Of a DNA stretch of 64,000 bases, positions 1-11,045 are shown in pieces (the stretch's first letter is position 1; the number at the start of each line of letters is the position of its first letter). The notes beneath the pieces were generated by a model. The model worked only from the letters and a program-made list of their open reading frames with translations, was not told where the DNA came from and did not search any database. Source of the DNA: Cepaea nemoralis (lineage: Eukaryota; Mollusca; Gastropoda; Stylommatophora; Helicidae). The translations under genes were made by a program, and so were the position numbers. The stretch is from NCBI GenBank assembly GCA_014155875.1, contig JACEFZ010003497.1, positions 1 to 64,000 of the forward strand, given 5' to 3'.

Positions 1-105
1 TTATAAGATTATTTACTCTGGGGGAGAAGAACACCAAAGAGGTGTAGCCATTAATGCATTATATTAGATAAACAAACATCAAATTCTGTCAAAGGATATC
101 GAGCT

Positions 106-953
106 GTGTCAGACAGAGTTCTATTAGTAAAATTAAATGGAAGATCTTTTAAAATAAATATCATTCAAGTATATGCCCCAACAAGTGAATGCAGTGAAGA
201 AAGTATAGAGGAATTTTATAACGACATGGAGTCTGCTTTGAAGAACTGCAAAAAATCAGAAATAAATATCATAATGGGTGATTTTCAACGCAAAAATGGG
301 AAAGCAAGGCGATGGATGCAGTGTAGGCAACCATGGTTTGGCAGGGAGAAAGAAATGAAAGAGGATACAGACTTGTAGAATGGGCAAAAGAACAAGAAAT
401 GGTTGTAGGAAACACCTGGTTTAAACAGCATCCTAGAAGATTATGGACATGGAGGAGTCCAGACAGCAGGATTAAAAACCAGATAGATTACATCCTGATT
501 AACAAAAGGTTTCGAAATGCGTTAACAGTCGTAAAAACAGTTCCAAATGCAGACTGTTACAGTGATCACAGATTAATTACAGGCACATTGAGGGTAAAGT
601 TAAAGAAAGTCAAGTATATAGCAGGAAACCCTAAATATGACTTGTGCAAATTGAAAACTGACAAAGAAATACAAGATAATTTTAACAGAAGTAAAGAACA
701 AATTTGATTTATTGTCTGATCTAGAGATCCTATTTCAAGATGTAGATGATCAATGGGAAATGCTGAAGAATTCAATCAGTTGTGCAGCAGAAAAATTTAT
801 TCAAAAATTAAAGAAAGTGGGCCGTAAGACATGGATGACTGAAGAAATTTTACAACTAATGGAAATAAGAAGACAGAACCAAAACAATCCTGCTAAATAT
901 GAAGAAATTCACAGAAAAGTCAGAACCTTACGTACGGAGGCAAAAGAAACATG
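106..953 (+). pseudogene. Endonuclease domain of alpha1 (decayed)
   Basis: This is the apurinic-like (exonuclease-endonuclease-phosphatase) domain that nicks target DNA to prime reverse transcription. Visible blocks are QVYAPT (about 160-180), IIMGDF (about 270-290), NQIDYILIN (about 475-505) and SDHRLITG (about 560-585), in the order expected for the family. The reading frame breaks near 300 and 710, so it is read in three pieces. The N-terminal part of the domain lies before base 1. The frame runs on to 953, where I-alpha1 is inserted, and resumes at 4811. It cannot make a full protein. Confidence 0.75.
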
Positions 954-1189
954 TCAGGTTTTCCGGTTTCAAGATGGCGACGGACGGTCGGGTTGTTTTG
1001 TGTTCGTTAACTTTTTCGCGTAGGGGATGGATTTATTCATCTCTTGCGTGTAATTGGTGTGCCAGGATGTAAAACCAGGAGTTTCTACTCAAGATCTGCA
1101 CGGGTGCTACGGAGTTCGTGCATCGAGCAAAGCCATCCTTGAGTGAATCTTTAGCAGCGTGTGTGGGTTCTGTGTTTCGTTTTTTCAAC

Positions 1190-4046
1190 ATGGCGGAACA
1201 ACATGTGTTCTTCGAGCAGTCAGCAGTCAACATAACGAAGCGGCGTGGAAGCTGCGCAGGGAGAAAGAAGCAAGGTAAGCGTGGTGGTTTGAGACGTTTT
1301 AGACTCAAGTGTAACCGTCTAGGACTCAGGAATATCCGTATCCTATATTGGAACTGTGCCAGTGTAAAACAACGGGGCTCTATTTTAGAAACCCTAGTTT
1401 ACAGGAACGACATTGTAGCACTCCAGGAAACGAGGCTGGGCGATCAGCTACTCCGAATTGCCGGCTTCAAATGTTTCTACAACAGACGACAGATGGGAAT
1501 GGCGATTCTCGTTCGCGACAGCATGGTGGCGTCAGAGCTAGACATGTCCAGTTGGGACAGTGACTGATATACAAATACAGGCGTTGAGAGTTCATTCCAG
1601 TATACCATTCGTGTTGGTTAATGTTTATGCCCGCAATGGGAGTATGGACGCCCAGAAGTGGCAGTGCTTAAGTGGCATATTAGGCCACGAGAGAAATGTT
1701 ATTTTCTGTGGTGACTTCAACGCTAAAGGCAGATCATGGGGAAACATTTCCTGCAATACACAGGGGGAGGAGCTCGAGACTGCACTTGAAACCATTGACC
1801 TGGTTTGTATCAACAGTGGCTGTGTCACCAGGACAGCAAGCCGTCCAGGCGATGAGGACAGTGCTATTGATCTGGTGCTTGTATCACCTTCACTCACTAC
1901 AGTGTGTAGATGGGGTGTCCTAGGACACCACGGCAGCGACCACCACCCTTGCAGCATATTGGTGGAGAAAGGCAGAACCAGGCAGCACAAGCTAAAGGTA
2001 AAGACTTTCCAGTATGACAGTACAGGGCAAGATGTGGTGAGTAAAATAAGACGTGACAAGCGCAGAAAGTTTCAGGGCAGGAAAAAAAGCTGGGAGCAGC
2101 CACCGTGGTGGAATTTCGAGGTGGAGAAGGCTTGGGTGGATAAGCGTAGTGCTGTAAGGAGATGGCAAAATGCCAAGAAGAACAGAGCTGGTCATCCTAG
2201 TCCCTGCATGCACTTAGAAAGAGAGATGCACACAAAAGTAAGCTATTTCAAGAAACTGGTCAAGGTGGTTAAAAGCGAAAAATGGGCAGAGGTGTGTCAA
2301 AGAGTAAGCACAGACAAGTCACTGAAATTGTTCTGGCGACTACATAAAAGCATGAGTGGTGTAGTCAAGAATAAGAGCATTTCTGACTTCCAAGGTGCTG
2401 ACCTCATCTGGCAGAGGACTGACGAGGACAAGGGCAAAGCCCTCTTTGAACGCTATCTTGAGCAGAGCAACCAGACAGACATGGGAGGCCGAAATCTGGC
2501 CAAGGAGGTCACCTCAGACAGATGCAAGGCCCAGAACACTTCGGATGAAGACACAGTGACAGTGAAAGAAATCAAGGCTGTACTTCGACGATCAAAAAAC
2601 AGCGCTCCAGGTCCTGATGACATAAGATATGACGACATCAATAAGTGTACCGACAATGAGCTAGAGAAACTAGCAGACATGTACAACAACAGTATAGTGA
2701 GTGCTAGCATCAAGGAGGAATGGTTACACAGCTATCTGATTCCCTTGCCGAAGCCTGACAAAGACCACAAAAAAATTCAGGGATATCGAATTATAACCAT
2801 GCAGAATACAATAGGCAAGCTGCTGGAGAAGGTAATTGCCAGGAAGATATCAAGCCAGCTAGAGAGGCAAGGTGTTTTCCCACCTACCCTGGGTGGGTAC
2901 CGTCCAAAAAGAGAAACCTGGACCAATGCAGCAGTCTTTGCCCATGATGTCTATGAAGGTTTCCACTCAGGCATTGAAACCTTTGCTGCAGCGATTGATC
3001 TTGAGGACGCATACAACAGAGTACCATTGGATTTTTTAATGTTTCAGCTTCTTGAACTAAAAGTAAGTCCATTCCTCCTTAGTTGGATCGCTGCAGCCCT
3101 CTTCCAACGGAAAGTAGTTTTTAGATGTGGCAGTTGGACTTCGGAACCAACAACAATATATCCTGGCCTACCACAGGGATCACCATTATCTCCGGTACTG
3201 TTCAACGCCTACACAGTGAGAATCACCAGTGAGCAGATCACTGGACCTGGCAGGACATTGTCGTATGCCGATGATGTTTTAGTGTATCGTCAGGGTAAGG
3301 ATAGAGAGCAGGTTGCTGTGGAACTACAAACCGAACTCAATCGCATAAGTACTTGGTGTGATGAAGCTGGGGCAATGGTCAACCCAACAAAGGCAACAGT
3401 GACTTGGTTCTCGTTGAATAATCATATTGTCAACACTCCAACACCAACTGTAATGCTGTGTTCAGAGACGGTGGAAAGAACGCAGGCAATGAATTACCTA
3501 GGGATACGGTTTGACCGAAGCCTTGCTTATAATGTGCACATAGATCAGGAGATAACAAAGGCCAAGCGGGGTTTGGCTGCGATGCGGGTGATGACGGCAG
3601 GAAACTGTGAGCAGCGCCATCTATGTCTTCTGTACGAGGGGCTGGTCATGTCTGTTTTGGAGTATGCAATGGCAATCCTGACTCTCAGCCATAAGCAGAT
3701 AGAAAGGATGGAAAGGATACAGAATGAAGCTATGCGCATTATTCTTGGATGTACAAGAGATACAGCATGCACGGCGATGCGCTACCTTCTTGATTTTCCA
3801 ACCATTGAAGAGAGAATACAAGTTTGCAGGGCACGCGCCTACCTCAGAGTTAACGCAAACACACAACATCCACTGCATAGTGAAATTAGGAAGGTGAAAG
3901 GCAGCAGGTTAAAAAGAGGACGGTCGTGGATGGGTCAAGCCGAAGACATTCTTCAACAGGTGTGTTCACTTGAGGACATAGAACCTGGCGAGGAGTGGGT
4001 GCAAGTGCCAACAGACTTCTGCACATCCTTTTCAGTTTGCATCTAA
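1190..4046 (+). pseudogene. Endonuclease and reverse transcriptase of I-alpha1 (frameshifted)
   Basis: The likely start is the ATG at 1190 (context CAACATGGCGG). The endonuclease shows RILYWNCAS, LQETRLG, VNVYARNG, FCGDFNAKG and SDHHPCSILV. The frame changes by one base near 1500-1560, inside the endonuclease, so translation stops at 1567 and the rest is read from about 1560. The RT follows with APGPDD, IDLEDAYNRV (motif A), GLPQGSPLSPVLF (motif B) and LSYADDVLVY (motif C). The RT frame stops at 4046, where a C-to-T change and a 13-bp loss (between short AGA repeats) relative to I-alpha2 sever it from the RNase H. The function would be target-primed reverse transcription. Confidence 0.85.
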
Positions 4047-4774
4047 CTAGACAAGAAAATCCGGCTGCTGTGGAGGTTGAAGTACAAGCGTTAATTTTCG
4101 AGAATTCGCTAGACAGTGACGCGGTCATCTACACAGATGGGTCGGTCGTCCGACATGTGAGAAGCTCATGGGCCTTTACAGCTCGGGCCGGAAGGAGAAT
4201 TGTGAAGGAGGACTCTGGTGCTTTCACTGAAACCACAAGTAGCCTGACCATGGAAGTCATGGCAGTAAGTAAAGCAATAACATGGCTCGTGACACAGACA
4301 TTCACTAGGGCTTGTTTCCTTAGCGACTCAATGAACATGATCAAGAGGATAGAGGAGGGGTCGATCCGAAGAGAATGGTTGCTGCCTCTGGAGCGGTCTC
4401 GGCTGGCAAAGATTAGTTTCATCTTCGTGCCAGGGCATGCGGGAGTACAAGGAAATGAGCGGGCTGACAAGCTCGCAGGTGAAGCTACTGTGGAGGGCGG
4501 ACGCGCCATGGACCAGGCTGACATTCTGAATGCTCTACGAGAAGTAAGACTTTTGCGAGAACCAAGTGATGACTGTGAATCTACAACAATGGCCAGACTG
4601 CTAGAGCTGCAAATTAAAAGAGGGGTGGCCAAACAAGAACACTACGCAGGAAGCCAAAGAAGATTGATAAACCAACACAGAACTGGCGTCGTTAGCCGCT
4701 ACACGCTGCGGGATTTGCTGAGGAGGGGATCCGAGCACTTATGGACTGAATGGTTCGATGTGCAACGAGGATGA
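3995..4774 (+). pseudogene. RNase H domain of I-alpha1, detached from the RT by a 13-bp deletion
   Basis: A type-I RNase H that would remove RNA from the RNA/DNA hybrid. Catalytic blocks are VIYTDGSVV (Asp), TMEVMAVSKAI (Glu), CFLSDSMN (Asp) and FVPGHAGVQGNERADKLAG (His/Asp). The C-terminal NQHRTGVVSRYTLRDLL block is shared by all I-like copies here. In I-alpha2 and I-alpha3 the same domain is in one frame with the RT, so the break in this copy is secondary. The ATG nearest the frame start is not a real start. The frame ends about 10 bases before the CTAA tail region begins. Confidence 0.85.
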
Positions 4775-4810
4775 TCTGTCGACTAACTAACTAACTAACT
4801 AAGAAACATG

Positions 4811-6561
4811 GCTTGAGAAAAAATGCGAAGAAATTGAAAAACAACACAACAGTAAAAATGCGAAACTAATGCACAAAAGAATCCAGGAGCTTACTAATCA
4901 AAGAACACGTACATCAGCAGGCTGCCTAAAGACAAAAGATGGAAGAGTCATAACAGAAAAAGATCAGATCTTACGTGTATGGTCAGATTATGTGAAAAAC
5001 CTTTGTGACGACAACAGAGACGAACACTACGATGTTCAAAATAATAATGAAGGACCAGCAATTTTGAAGATGGAGGTTCAGAATGCTCTTAACCATATGA
5101 AATCTGGCAAGACCCCGGTTCAGACAGTGTCACAACAGAAATGATTAATGCTTTAGAAGAATATGGAATAGATAGAATTGCCAGTCTGCTTAATACAATA
5201 AATGATACTGGAAATATACCTCATGAATTATGTAATTCTATATTCATTGCAATCCCAAAGAAATCAGGAGCCTTGGAATGTGATCAACATCGAACAATTA
5301 GTATAATGAGTCACATCACGAAGATTTTGCTAAGAATTATCATGCAAAGAGTTAGGAAGGAAAATACAACCTGAAATAGGAGAAGAACAATGTGGGTTTG
5401 TAGAAGGAAAGGGTACAGTAAATGCTGTGTATTTACTGAGAACCGTAATTGAACGATCTATAGAAGTAAACAAAGATCTACACCTTTGCTTTATTGACTA
5501 CACAAAGGCTTTCGATAAAGTGAGACATGTCGACATGATAAGGATGCTTGAAGATCTACAAATTGATGGAAAAGACCTTAGACTTGTAAAAAACATATAT
5601 TGGAAACAACAAGCTGCCATAAGAGTTGATAATGAAGTAGGCCAATATCAGCCTATTAAGAGAGGTGTGAGACAGGGATGTGTAATGTCTCCAGATCTGT
5701 TTTCCCTGTACAGTGAAAGTATTTTCAGAAATATTGAAGATATGGAAGGAATCAACATTGGGGGACGATGCATCAATAACATTAGATATGCAGACGATAC
5801 AGTCTTGATTGCAGACAATGAACAGGACCTGCAACATTTAGTAGATGCAGTTGTTACACACAGTGAACAACGAGGGTTAGAATTAAATTGTAAAAAGACA
5901 CAGATTATGGTCGTCACTAGGAAGAACGAAATACCACAATGTAATATACAAGTAAATGGGAATATTCTTCAACAAGTGAATAGGTACAATTATCTCGGAA
6001 CAGTAATAACATCTGATGGGAGATGCCTTGAAGAGATTAGAACAAGAATCGCCATGGCTAAAGGTAGCCTTTAGCAAGATGAAAAACATTCTGACCAATA
6101 AAAAGATGTCAATTGAAACGAGAAAAAGAGTGTTGAGGTGCTACATAGAACCTGTACTTTTATATGGATGTGAAGCTTGGACAATGAGCAGTCAAGCTGA
6201 AAAACATCTGATGGCTGTAGAAATGTGGTTTCTGAGGAAAATGCAAAGAATACCATGGACAGCCAGAAAGACCAATGAACAGGTCCTTCAAGAAACAAAC
6301 GAAGATCGTAAACTGATTAGAGACATTAGACGTAGACAGTCAAAATTTTTTGGGCATGTTATGAGAAGAAATGAATTGGAGAACTTGGTGACAACTGGTA
6401 AGATCGAAGGGAACAGACCAAGAGGAAGACCTAGAAGCAAATACCTGGATGGCTTGGCCTCGTGGCATGGTCGAGACAGAAACACGGAGCTGATCCACGA
6501 CTCTGGTGATCGAGTGAGATGGCAAAACATGACCGCCCACGCTTACCGGCATGGCACATGA
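4811..6561 (+). pseudogene. RT and C-terminal region of alpha1 (decayed)
   Basis: Continues alpha1 after the nested insertion. A linker (4811-5140) leads into the RT, with FIDYTKAFDKV (motif A, about 5490-5525), GVRQGCVMSPDLFSLY (motif B, about 5665-5710) and IRYADDTVLI (motif C, about 5780-5810). It ends in a C-terminal region with EPVLLYGCEAW and GNRPRGRPRSKYLDGL followed by the GATG tail. Frame changes near 5110, 5370 and 6060 split it into at least four pieces. The C-terminus is nearly the same as in alpha2, so the two are one family. Confidence 0.8.
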
Positions 6562-7000
6562 TGGATGGATGGCTATCCTGCGACCGTTATCTTTACAGGG
6601 TGTGTGAGGGAATCGGGTCACTCATAAATAGATCAGTTCAAATAATATAAGTAAATAATAAAGTAAATAGTTCAAATTAGTCGTTCATTCGCAATGGAAT
6701 TGCGAATAGAAAAAAATTATATTCGCAATGGAAGTAGGTCACGTGATTATTCCTATAAGTGTTTCCATATTACAATATTTTGTTGATCTGTTAACGTGTC
6801 TTCGTTAACGTTCTGTTAACGTGTCTTCGATAACACGGGAGTTCGAGGATCGATTCCCGGCCGGGGAGGCAACAGTTTTTTTTTTTTTTTTCATTTTCAG
6901 GGATTAGGTGACACCAATGCTAGTCTGATGATTTCGCTTTAGGCATATATTTTCTTCGGATTTTGTTGTCTTGAGAAAGGCGCTTAGCCATCCAAACACG

Positions 7001-7102
<102 letters not shown>

Positions 7103-7171
7103 AGTCTCGATCTCCCACCTCTCTCTTTCTTGTCTTTACCACTCTTTAATGTCTTTCAGTACATCTTTCTC

Positions 7172-7411
7172 TAGGGAGTCTCTGCTGGCGAAGTGGTTAA
7201 GCCGTTTAACTCGGGCTCCGAAGGTTGTGGGTTCGATTCCACGTCCTTCGGTTCACGAGTTAAATTTTTCGGAGACTCCTGTGGGTCGTCGCGTAGAGCT
7301 ACGGAGTTCGTGCTTTGTGCTACGCTTTCCGCGCTGCGGAAAGAGACCGAGCCATATGGGATAAAAATCCGGTGCAATGACCCTGTCGACTTTTAAGCGA
7401 CTTTTGTTTTT
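7172..7411 (+). mobile_element. tRNA-derived SINE, copy SINE-A1
   Basis: A 240-bp SINE flanked by a perfect 13-bp duplication, GTACATCTTTCTC, at 7159-7171 and 7412-7424. The head has internal polymerase III promoter elements: box A TGGCGAAGTGG (about 7187-7197) and box B GGGTTCGATTCC (about 7231-7242). The body contains GCTACGGAGTTCGTGC (7298-7313), which also occurs in SINE-A2 (one variant), SINE-A3 and the 5' UTR of I-alpha1. The 3' end is T-rich. It is non-coding and moved by another element's enzymes. Confidence 0.88.
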
Positions 7412-8175
7412 GTACATCTTTCTCATATCTCTGTCTCTCACACTATCTTCGTTATCTATCTATCTCCTCTCTCTTTTCCGAAAGCCTGGTGTCGAAAGCC
7501 TGGTGTTTGAATTGCATAATCATGTCTCTCTGAGGCGAAGCATATTACTGGAGGCCATAGAAAGTGTCAAATGAAGAGAATCATCACTGCTGCGATATTA
7601 TCAGGACATAAATAGTAGGACGGTGACCTAAACAAACATGGATGCCTGGTAACAGTAAGTGTACAGAAACGAAAGTTAACAATTCTTGAACTCGCCTGGG
7701 GACACAATTATTTGTAGGGATCGTTATTTGTATTGGGGATACCTGTTCTGAAAAATAATTCTTGATATTTAAACAGGATTAACGTAATGTAAAAATAAAA
7801 CGAGATGCCAAAAAAACGGACAGAAGTAAGAAGAGTGATTCGGCAGAATTAAACTCGCAACAGTGAACATTCCTATTTAAATTAACCACCTTCTTAGACT
7901 TCTTAATGGCCCAAACTAAAATTGACTAGTGAGCAGACGCTGTGACACGTTTGTTACTTCCCGCAATTCGATTGCGAATATAATTTTTTTCTATTTGCAA
8001 TTCCATTGCGAATAGAGCCTCACTTCATAAATTGTTCCTCAAGTTCTTTGGCATCCATGGCACAAAGGAAACGGATTGTCTGTGGAATGTGCTGGCGGTG
8101 TCTTTTGGCACACCATACGCCACTTGGGATTGAGTGTATATGATGGATATCGTGTTCGTAATTTTTAATAACAGT

Positions 8176-8232
8176 CTTCTTCTTCTTCTTCTTCTTCTTC
8201 TTCTTCTTCTTCTTCTTCTTCTTCTTCTTCTT

Positions 8233-8263
<31 letters not shown>

Positions 8264-9307
8264 TTCAACGTTCCGAGCCACTGAGGTTCTTCGCTGCAGA
8301 TACAATCCGTATTCATTCGTCTCTCTGGTTGACCTTCTCTTGTCAGTCGTTGATTCCAAGTGCTTGTAGGTCTGTATATATATTATCTCTCCACCGTCTT
8401 CTTGGTCTACCTCGGGGTCTACGGTCATTTATTTCCTGAGTGTAAGCGAGTTTTGTTTCCATATTATCTTCCATTCTTTCTATATGACCCAGCCATTGTA
8501 GTCTATTAGCCTTCATGTTACCAGTGATTAGCGGGGACTTAAACAGATCATAAATGTCTGTGTTACTTCTTCTTTTCCACTCTCCATTTTGTGTATCCCT
8601 AATGGTTCCAAAGATGCGTCTTAAAACTTTGTTCTCAATGGTTTGTAACAAGGCTTCGTCTCCTTTCATTGTACTCCAGGTTTCAGAGCCATACAGCACA
8701 ATTGGTCTGATCCATCCATCCATCATGCGCCATGCCGGTAAGCGTGGGCGATCATGTTCTGCCATCTCACTCGATCACCAGAGTCGTGGATCAGCTCCGT
8801 GTTTCTGTCTCGACCATGCCACAAGGCCAAGCCATCCAGGTACTTGCTTCTAGGTCTTCCCCTTGGTCTGTTCCCCTCGATCTTACCAGTTATCACCAAG
8901 TTCTCCAAATCATTTCTTCTCATAACATGCCCAAAAAATTGTGACTGTCTACGTCTAATGTCTCTAATCAGTTTACGATCTTCATTTGTTTCTTGAAGGA
9001 CTTGTTCATTGTTATTTCTGGCTGTCCATGGTATTCTTTGCATTTTCCTCAGAAACCACATTTCTACAGCCATCAGATGTTTTTCAGTCTGGCTGCTCAT
9101 TGTCCAAGCTTCACATCCATATAAAAGTACAGGTTCTATGTAGCATCTCAACACTCGTTTTCTCGTTTCAATTGACATCTTTTTATTGGTGAGTATGTTT
9201 TTCATGTTGATAAAGGCTATTTTTGCCATGGCGATTCTTGTCCTAATCTCTTCCGAGATAATTGTACCTATTCTGGTTTGATTCTGGTCTTATCAGTGTT
9301 TTGTATA
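8176..9307 (-). mobile_element. RTE-like element beta1, 5'-truncated, with AAG tail, interrupted by alpha2
   Basis: Flanked by a 13-bp duplication, TTTTAATAACAGT, at 8163-8175 and 9308-9320. On the minus strand it begins in the RT C-terminus (IYKTLIRP near 9285-9307), is interrupted by alpha2, and resumes IRPIVLYGSETWS. It then shows RLQWLGHIERM and RPRGRPRRRWRDN and ends in an AAG repeat (CTT on the plus strand, 8176-8262). The CTT microsatellite is therefore the element's 3' tail. The copy is a dead 5'-truncated insertion; beta2 (30112-30475) has the same terminus and tail. Confidence 0.85.
8713..9284 (-). mobile_element. RTE-like element alpha2 nested in beta1
   Basis: A 5'-truncated copy of the alpha family. 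Its C-terminal frame (minus strand, 9229-8723) carries KKMSIETRKRVLRCYIEPV, LYGCEAWTMSS and GKIEGNRPRGRPRSKYLDGL, then a GATG tail (ATCC on the plus strand, about 8710-8724). It is flanked by a 10-bp duplication with one mismatch, TGGTCTGATC at 8703-8712 and TGGTCTTATC at 9285-9294, which interrupts beta1's IRPIVLYG block. Relative to alpha1 it has lost about 30 bp near its 5' end. The order of events is beta1 first, alpha2 second. Confidence 0.83.
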
Positions 9308-9368
9308 TTTTAATAACAGTAAATTAATTAATTATGTCATTAGGATAATAGGTAACCTCATCATTTTC

Positions 9369-9433
<65 letters not shown>

Positions 9434-9450
9434 GTAACCTCATCATTTTC

Positions 9451-9499
<49 letters not shown>

Positions 9500-9545
9500 G
9501 GCAAGCAGGCAGGCAGGCAGACGTGCGAGCGTGCATGCATGCATG
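9369..9545. repeat. CAGA microsatellite in two blocks, followed by GGCA and GCAT repeats
   Basis: CAGA repeats at about 9369-9434 and 9452-9500 are separated by a copied spacer, TAACCTCATCATTTTCAGAC (also just before the first block). Short GGCA and GCAT runs follow. The spacer copy suggests a tandem duplication or unequal exchange. The stretch 9546-9756 that follows holds nothing I recognise. Confidence 0.95.
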
Positions 9546-9756
9546 CATACATGTGGAAAGTACGCACGGACGGACGCATAGACGAATGTACACAGAGAGA
9601 TAGGTTCCAAATGTTGCTGTATGTAGCCGGGGCGCAGTGTTGGGGTGAGCGCCAAACATTGCTTAAATACCCCAAAGGATCGTGAATACATAACCTCTGC
9701 AGCAAAAGTCCAACTCCTGGCCTTTACGTGGCGGAACTGTTTATACTAACAGGAGA

Positions 9757-9911
9757 TAAGCAGATATGAATAGGGTACTCTGATTGTTTATTCATGACAC
9801 GTTATATTTTATATCTGTGATGTAATTACAGATGGCAGCAATAAAACCGGTGTATGTGGGCTTCTGATGCTGTCATGTGTGTTTGTCTACCTACAAACAC
9901 AGAGCCGTATT

Positions 9912-9980
<69 letters not shown>

Positions 9981-10164
9981 ATTGGTGGGTGGGGGATGGG
10001 TGGATTGGTGGGGTGGGAGAATGGGTGGTATGTTTGAACTGTGAAGTCCACTGTTAGTGCGAACGTTGCTTTTGTTGATAGAGTGATCTTCATACAACCC
10101 CCACCCCATCCCACTCACCCACACACAAACACAGACACAACACTCACTCACCCACACACACACA

Positions 10165-10209
<45 letters not shown>

Positions 10210-10595
10210 ATACATTGACAAGGAAAGCAAGCCCATTCACGACACATCAAGCCAGCTAGCACTTGTAGAATCCTAACGTTGGCACTTCCTTTGCACTGGG
10301 TCAGGAGTCCATTGACGAGTTTTTTAAAAAATATTTATTTTATGGCCCAAGCTAGTTTCCTGTTATTGGCCGGTCATGTGACAGAGACATACATTGTGTA
10401 TTCCTGAACGCGGGGAAGAATAAGTGACCAGTACTTCCCTCACGTAAATGACGAGCCCAGGCGTCGAACCCTTACTCGGTCGTGCTCATGGCATTATCAG
10501 CGCAGTTCCGATCAACTTCGCTTACGCGCCCGTTGATCCATTAATAATGCACTATCTACAATATGTGGAGGAAACATTGCCAACCGAGCCACAAT
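9757..10595 (+). repeat. Left arm of an inverted duplication (partner 23403-24195)
   Basis: The arm matches the reverse complement of 23403-24195 along its whole length. It runs from TAAGCAGATATGAATAGGG at one edge to CCAACCGAGCCACAAT at the other, with a few percent mismatch and different microsatellite lengths. GT (9913-9974) and CA (10148-10207) repeats sit at matching places in both arms. The sequence CCGATCAACTTCGCTTACGC lies at about 10508-10527. It may be a repeat family present in both orientations rather than a local duplication. Confidence 0.85.
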
Positions 10596-10770
10596 TTGTC
10601 AGTGCTTTCTGAGCACCCGACGTTTGTCAGTGCTTTCTGAGCACCCGACGTTTGTCAGTGCTTTCTGAGCACCCGACGCTCAACATCAACACAACGCTGT
10701 CTGATATGCGGGATTGCGAATCGTGTTCGCTATCCGTTTGTTACAGACTCCGGCATCAGATGTAAATTTA
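10595..10770 (-). mobile_element. SINE-B remnant with a triplicated 28-bp segment
   Basis: On the minus strand this matches the core of SINE-B (tRNA-like head, then GTGCTCAGAAAGCA). Three perfect 28-bp copies containing CTTTCTGAGCACCCGACG lie at 10595-10622, 10623-10650 and 10651-10678; the equivalent copy at 19530-19695 has one. The segment joins the inverted-duplication arm directly. Confidence 0.65.
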
Positions 10771-10790
10771 AAAAAAAAATTATAGTTATT

Positions 10791-11031
10791 TGTAATGGCC
10801 TAGGGGTTAACGTCTTTCTCTGTAATCCCGTATATTGTTTTGAGTAACGTAACCTGTGCGAGAATCGGTAGCGGTTCTCGCCGCTTTGATAACTTATGGG
10901 GCATGTGAGCCGGTCACTCAGAAAGCAATGGCAAACTACTGAGCGTAATTTTGCCTTGTACATCTACAGCAGCTAGAAAATGCTGATGTTGACTGCAACG
11001 TCCTGTAAGGGTTTTGCAAAAAAAAAAAAAA
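10791..11031 (+). mobile_element. SINE-B copy (tRNA-related, A-tailed)
   Basis: Begins ATGGCCTAGGGGTTAACG. It contains the family core CAGAAAGCAATGGCAAACTA (about 10919-10938) and ends with the shared ATGTTGACTGCAACGTCCTG stretch plus an A run. The related empty site at 19680-19745 lacks this stretch, which supports insertion between the shared TTATAGTT and TACAGGTTG. It lies just before the G1 3' LTR. Confidence 0.72.
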
Positions 11032-11045
11032 TACAGGTTGCACAG

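Larger units (their letters stand above)
954..4800 (+). mobile_element. Full-length I-like non-LTR retrotransposon I-alpha1
   Basis: A 3,847-bp element flanked by a perfect 10-bp duplication, AAGAAACATG, at 944-953 and 4801-4810. This fixes both ends and shows it jumped into alpha1. It starts with a 5' UTR containing AAGATGGCGACGG and ends GTCGAC followed by a CTAA repeat (about 4781-4800). The order is 5' UTR, endonuclease, RT, RNase H, as in the I group (I, Ingi, Outcast and similar); the exact clade is unresolved. No separate ORF1 with zinc knuckles is present. Two frame breaks inactivate it. Two 5'-truncated relatives lie at 21131 and 29043. Confidence 0.9.
1..6575 (+). mobile_element. 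RTE-like non-LTR retrotransposon alpha1, split by a nested element
   Basis: An endonuclease/reverse-transcriptase element that starts before the window and is interrupted at 953/4811 by I-alpha1. The 5' part (to 953) carries the endonuclease; the 3' part (from 4811) carries the linker, RT and a C-terminal region with a GRPR-type motif. The 3' end is a short GATG repeat at about 6560-6573. The closest copy is alpha2 on the minus strand (8713-9284), which shares the same C-terminus and the same tail. Frame breaks near 300, 710, 5110, 5370 and 6060 make it inactive. Assignment to the RTE clade is by resemblance of the RT motifs and tail, not by a tree. Confidence 0.8.

Noticed and set aside
6830..6880. 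tRNA T-arm-like sequence GAGTTCGAGGATCGATTCCC
   Set aside because: No matching D arm or box A upstream at the right distance; the upstream part is a short GTTAACGTGTCTTC repeat.
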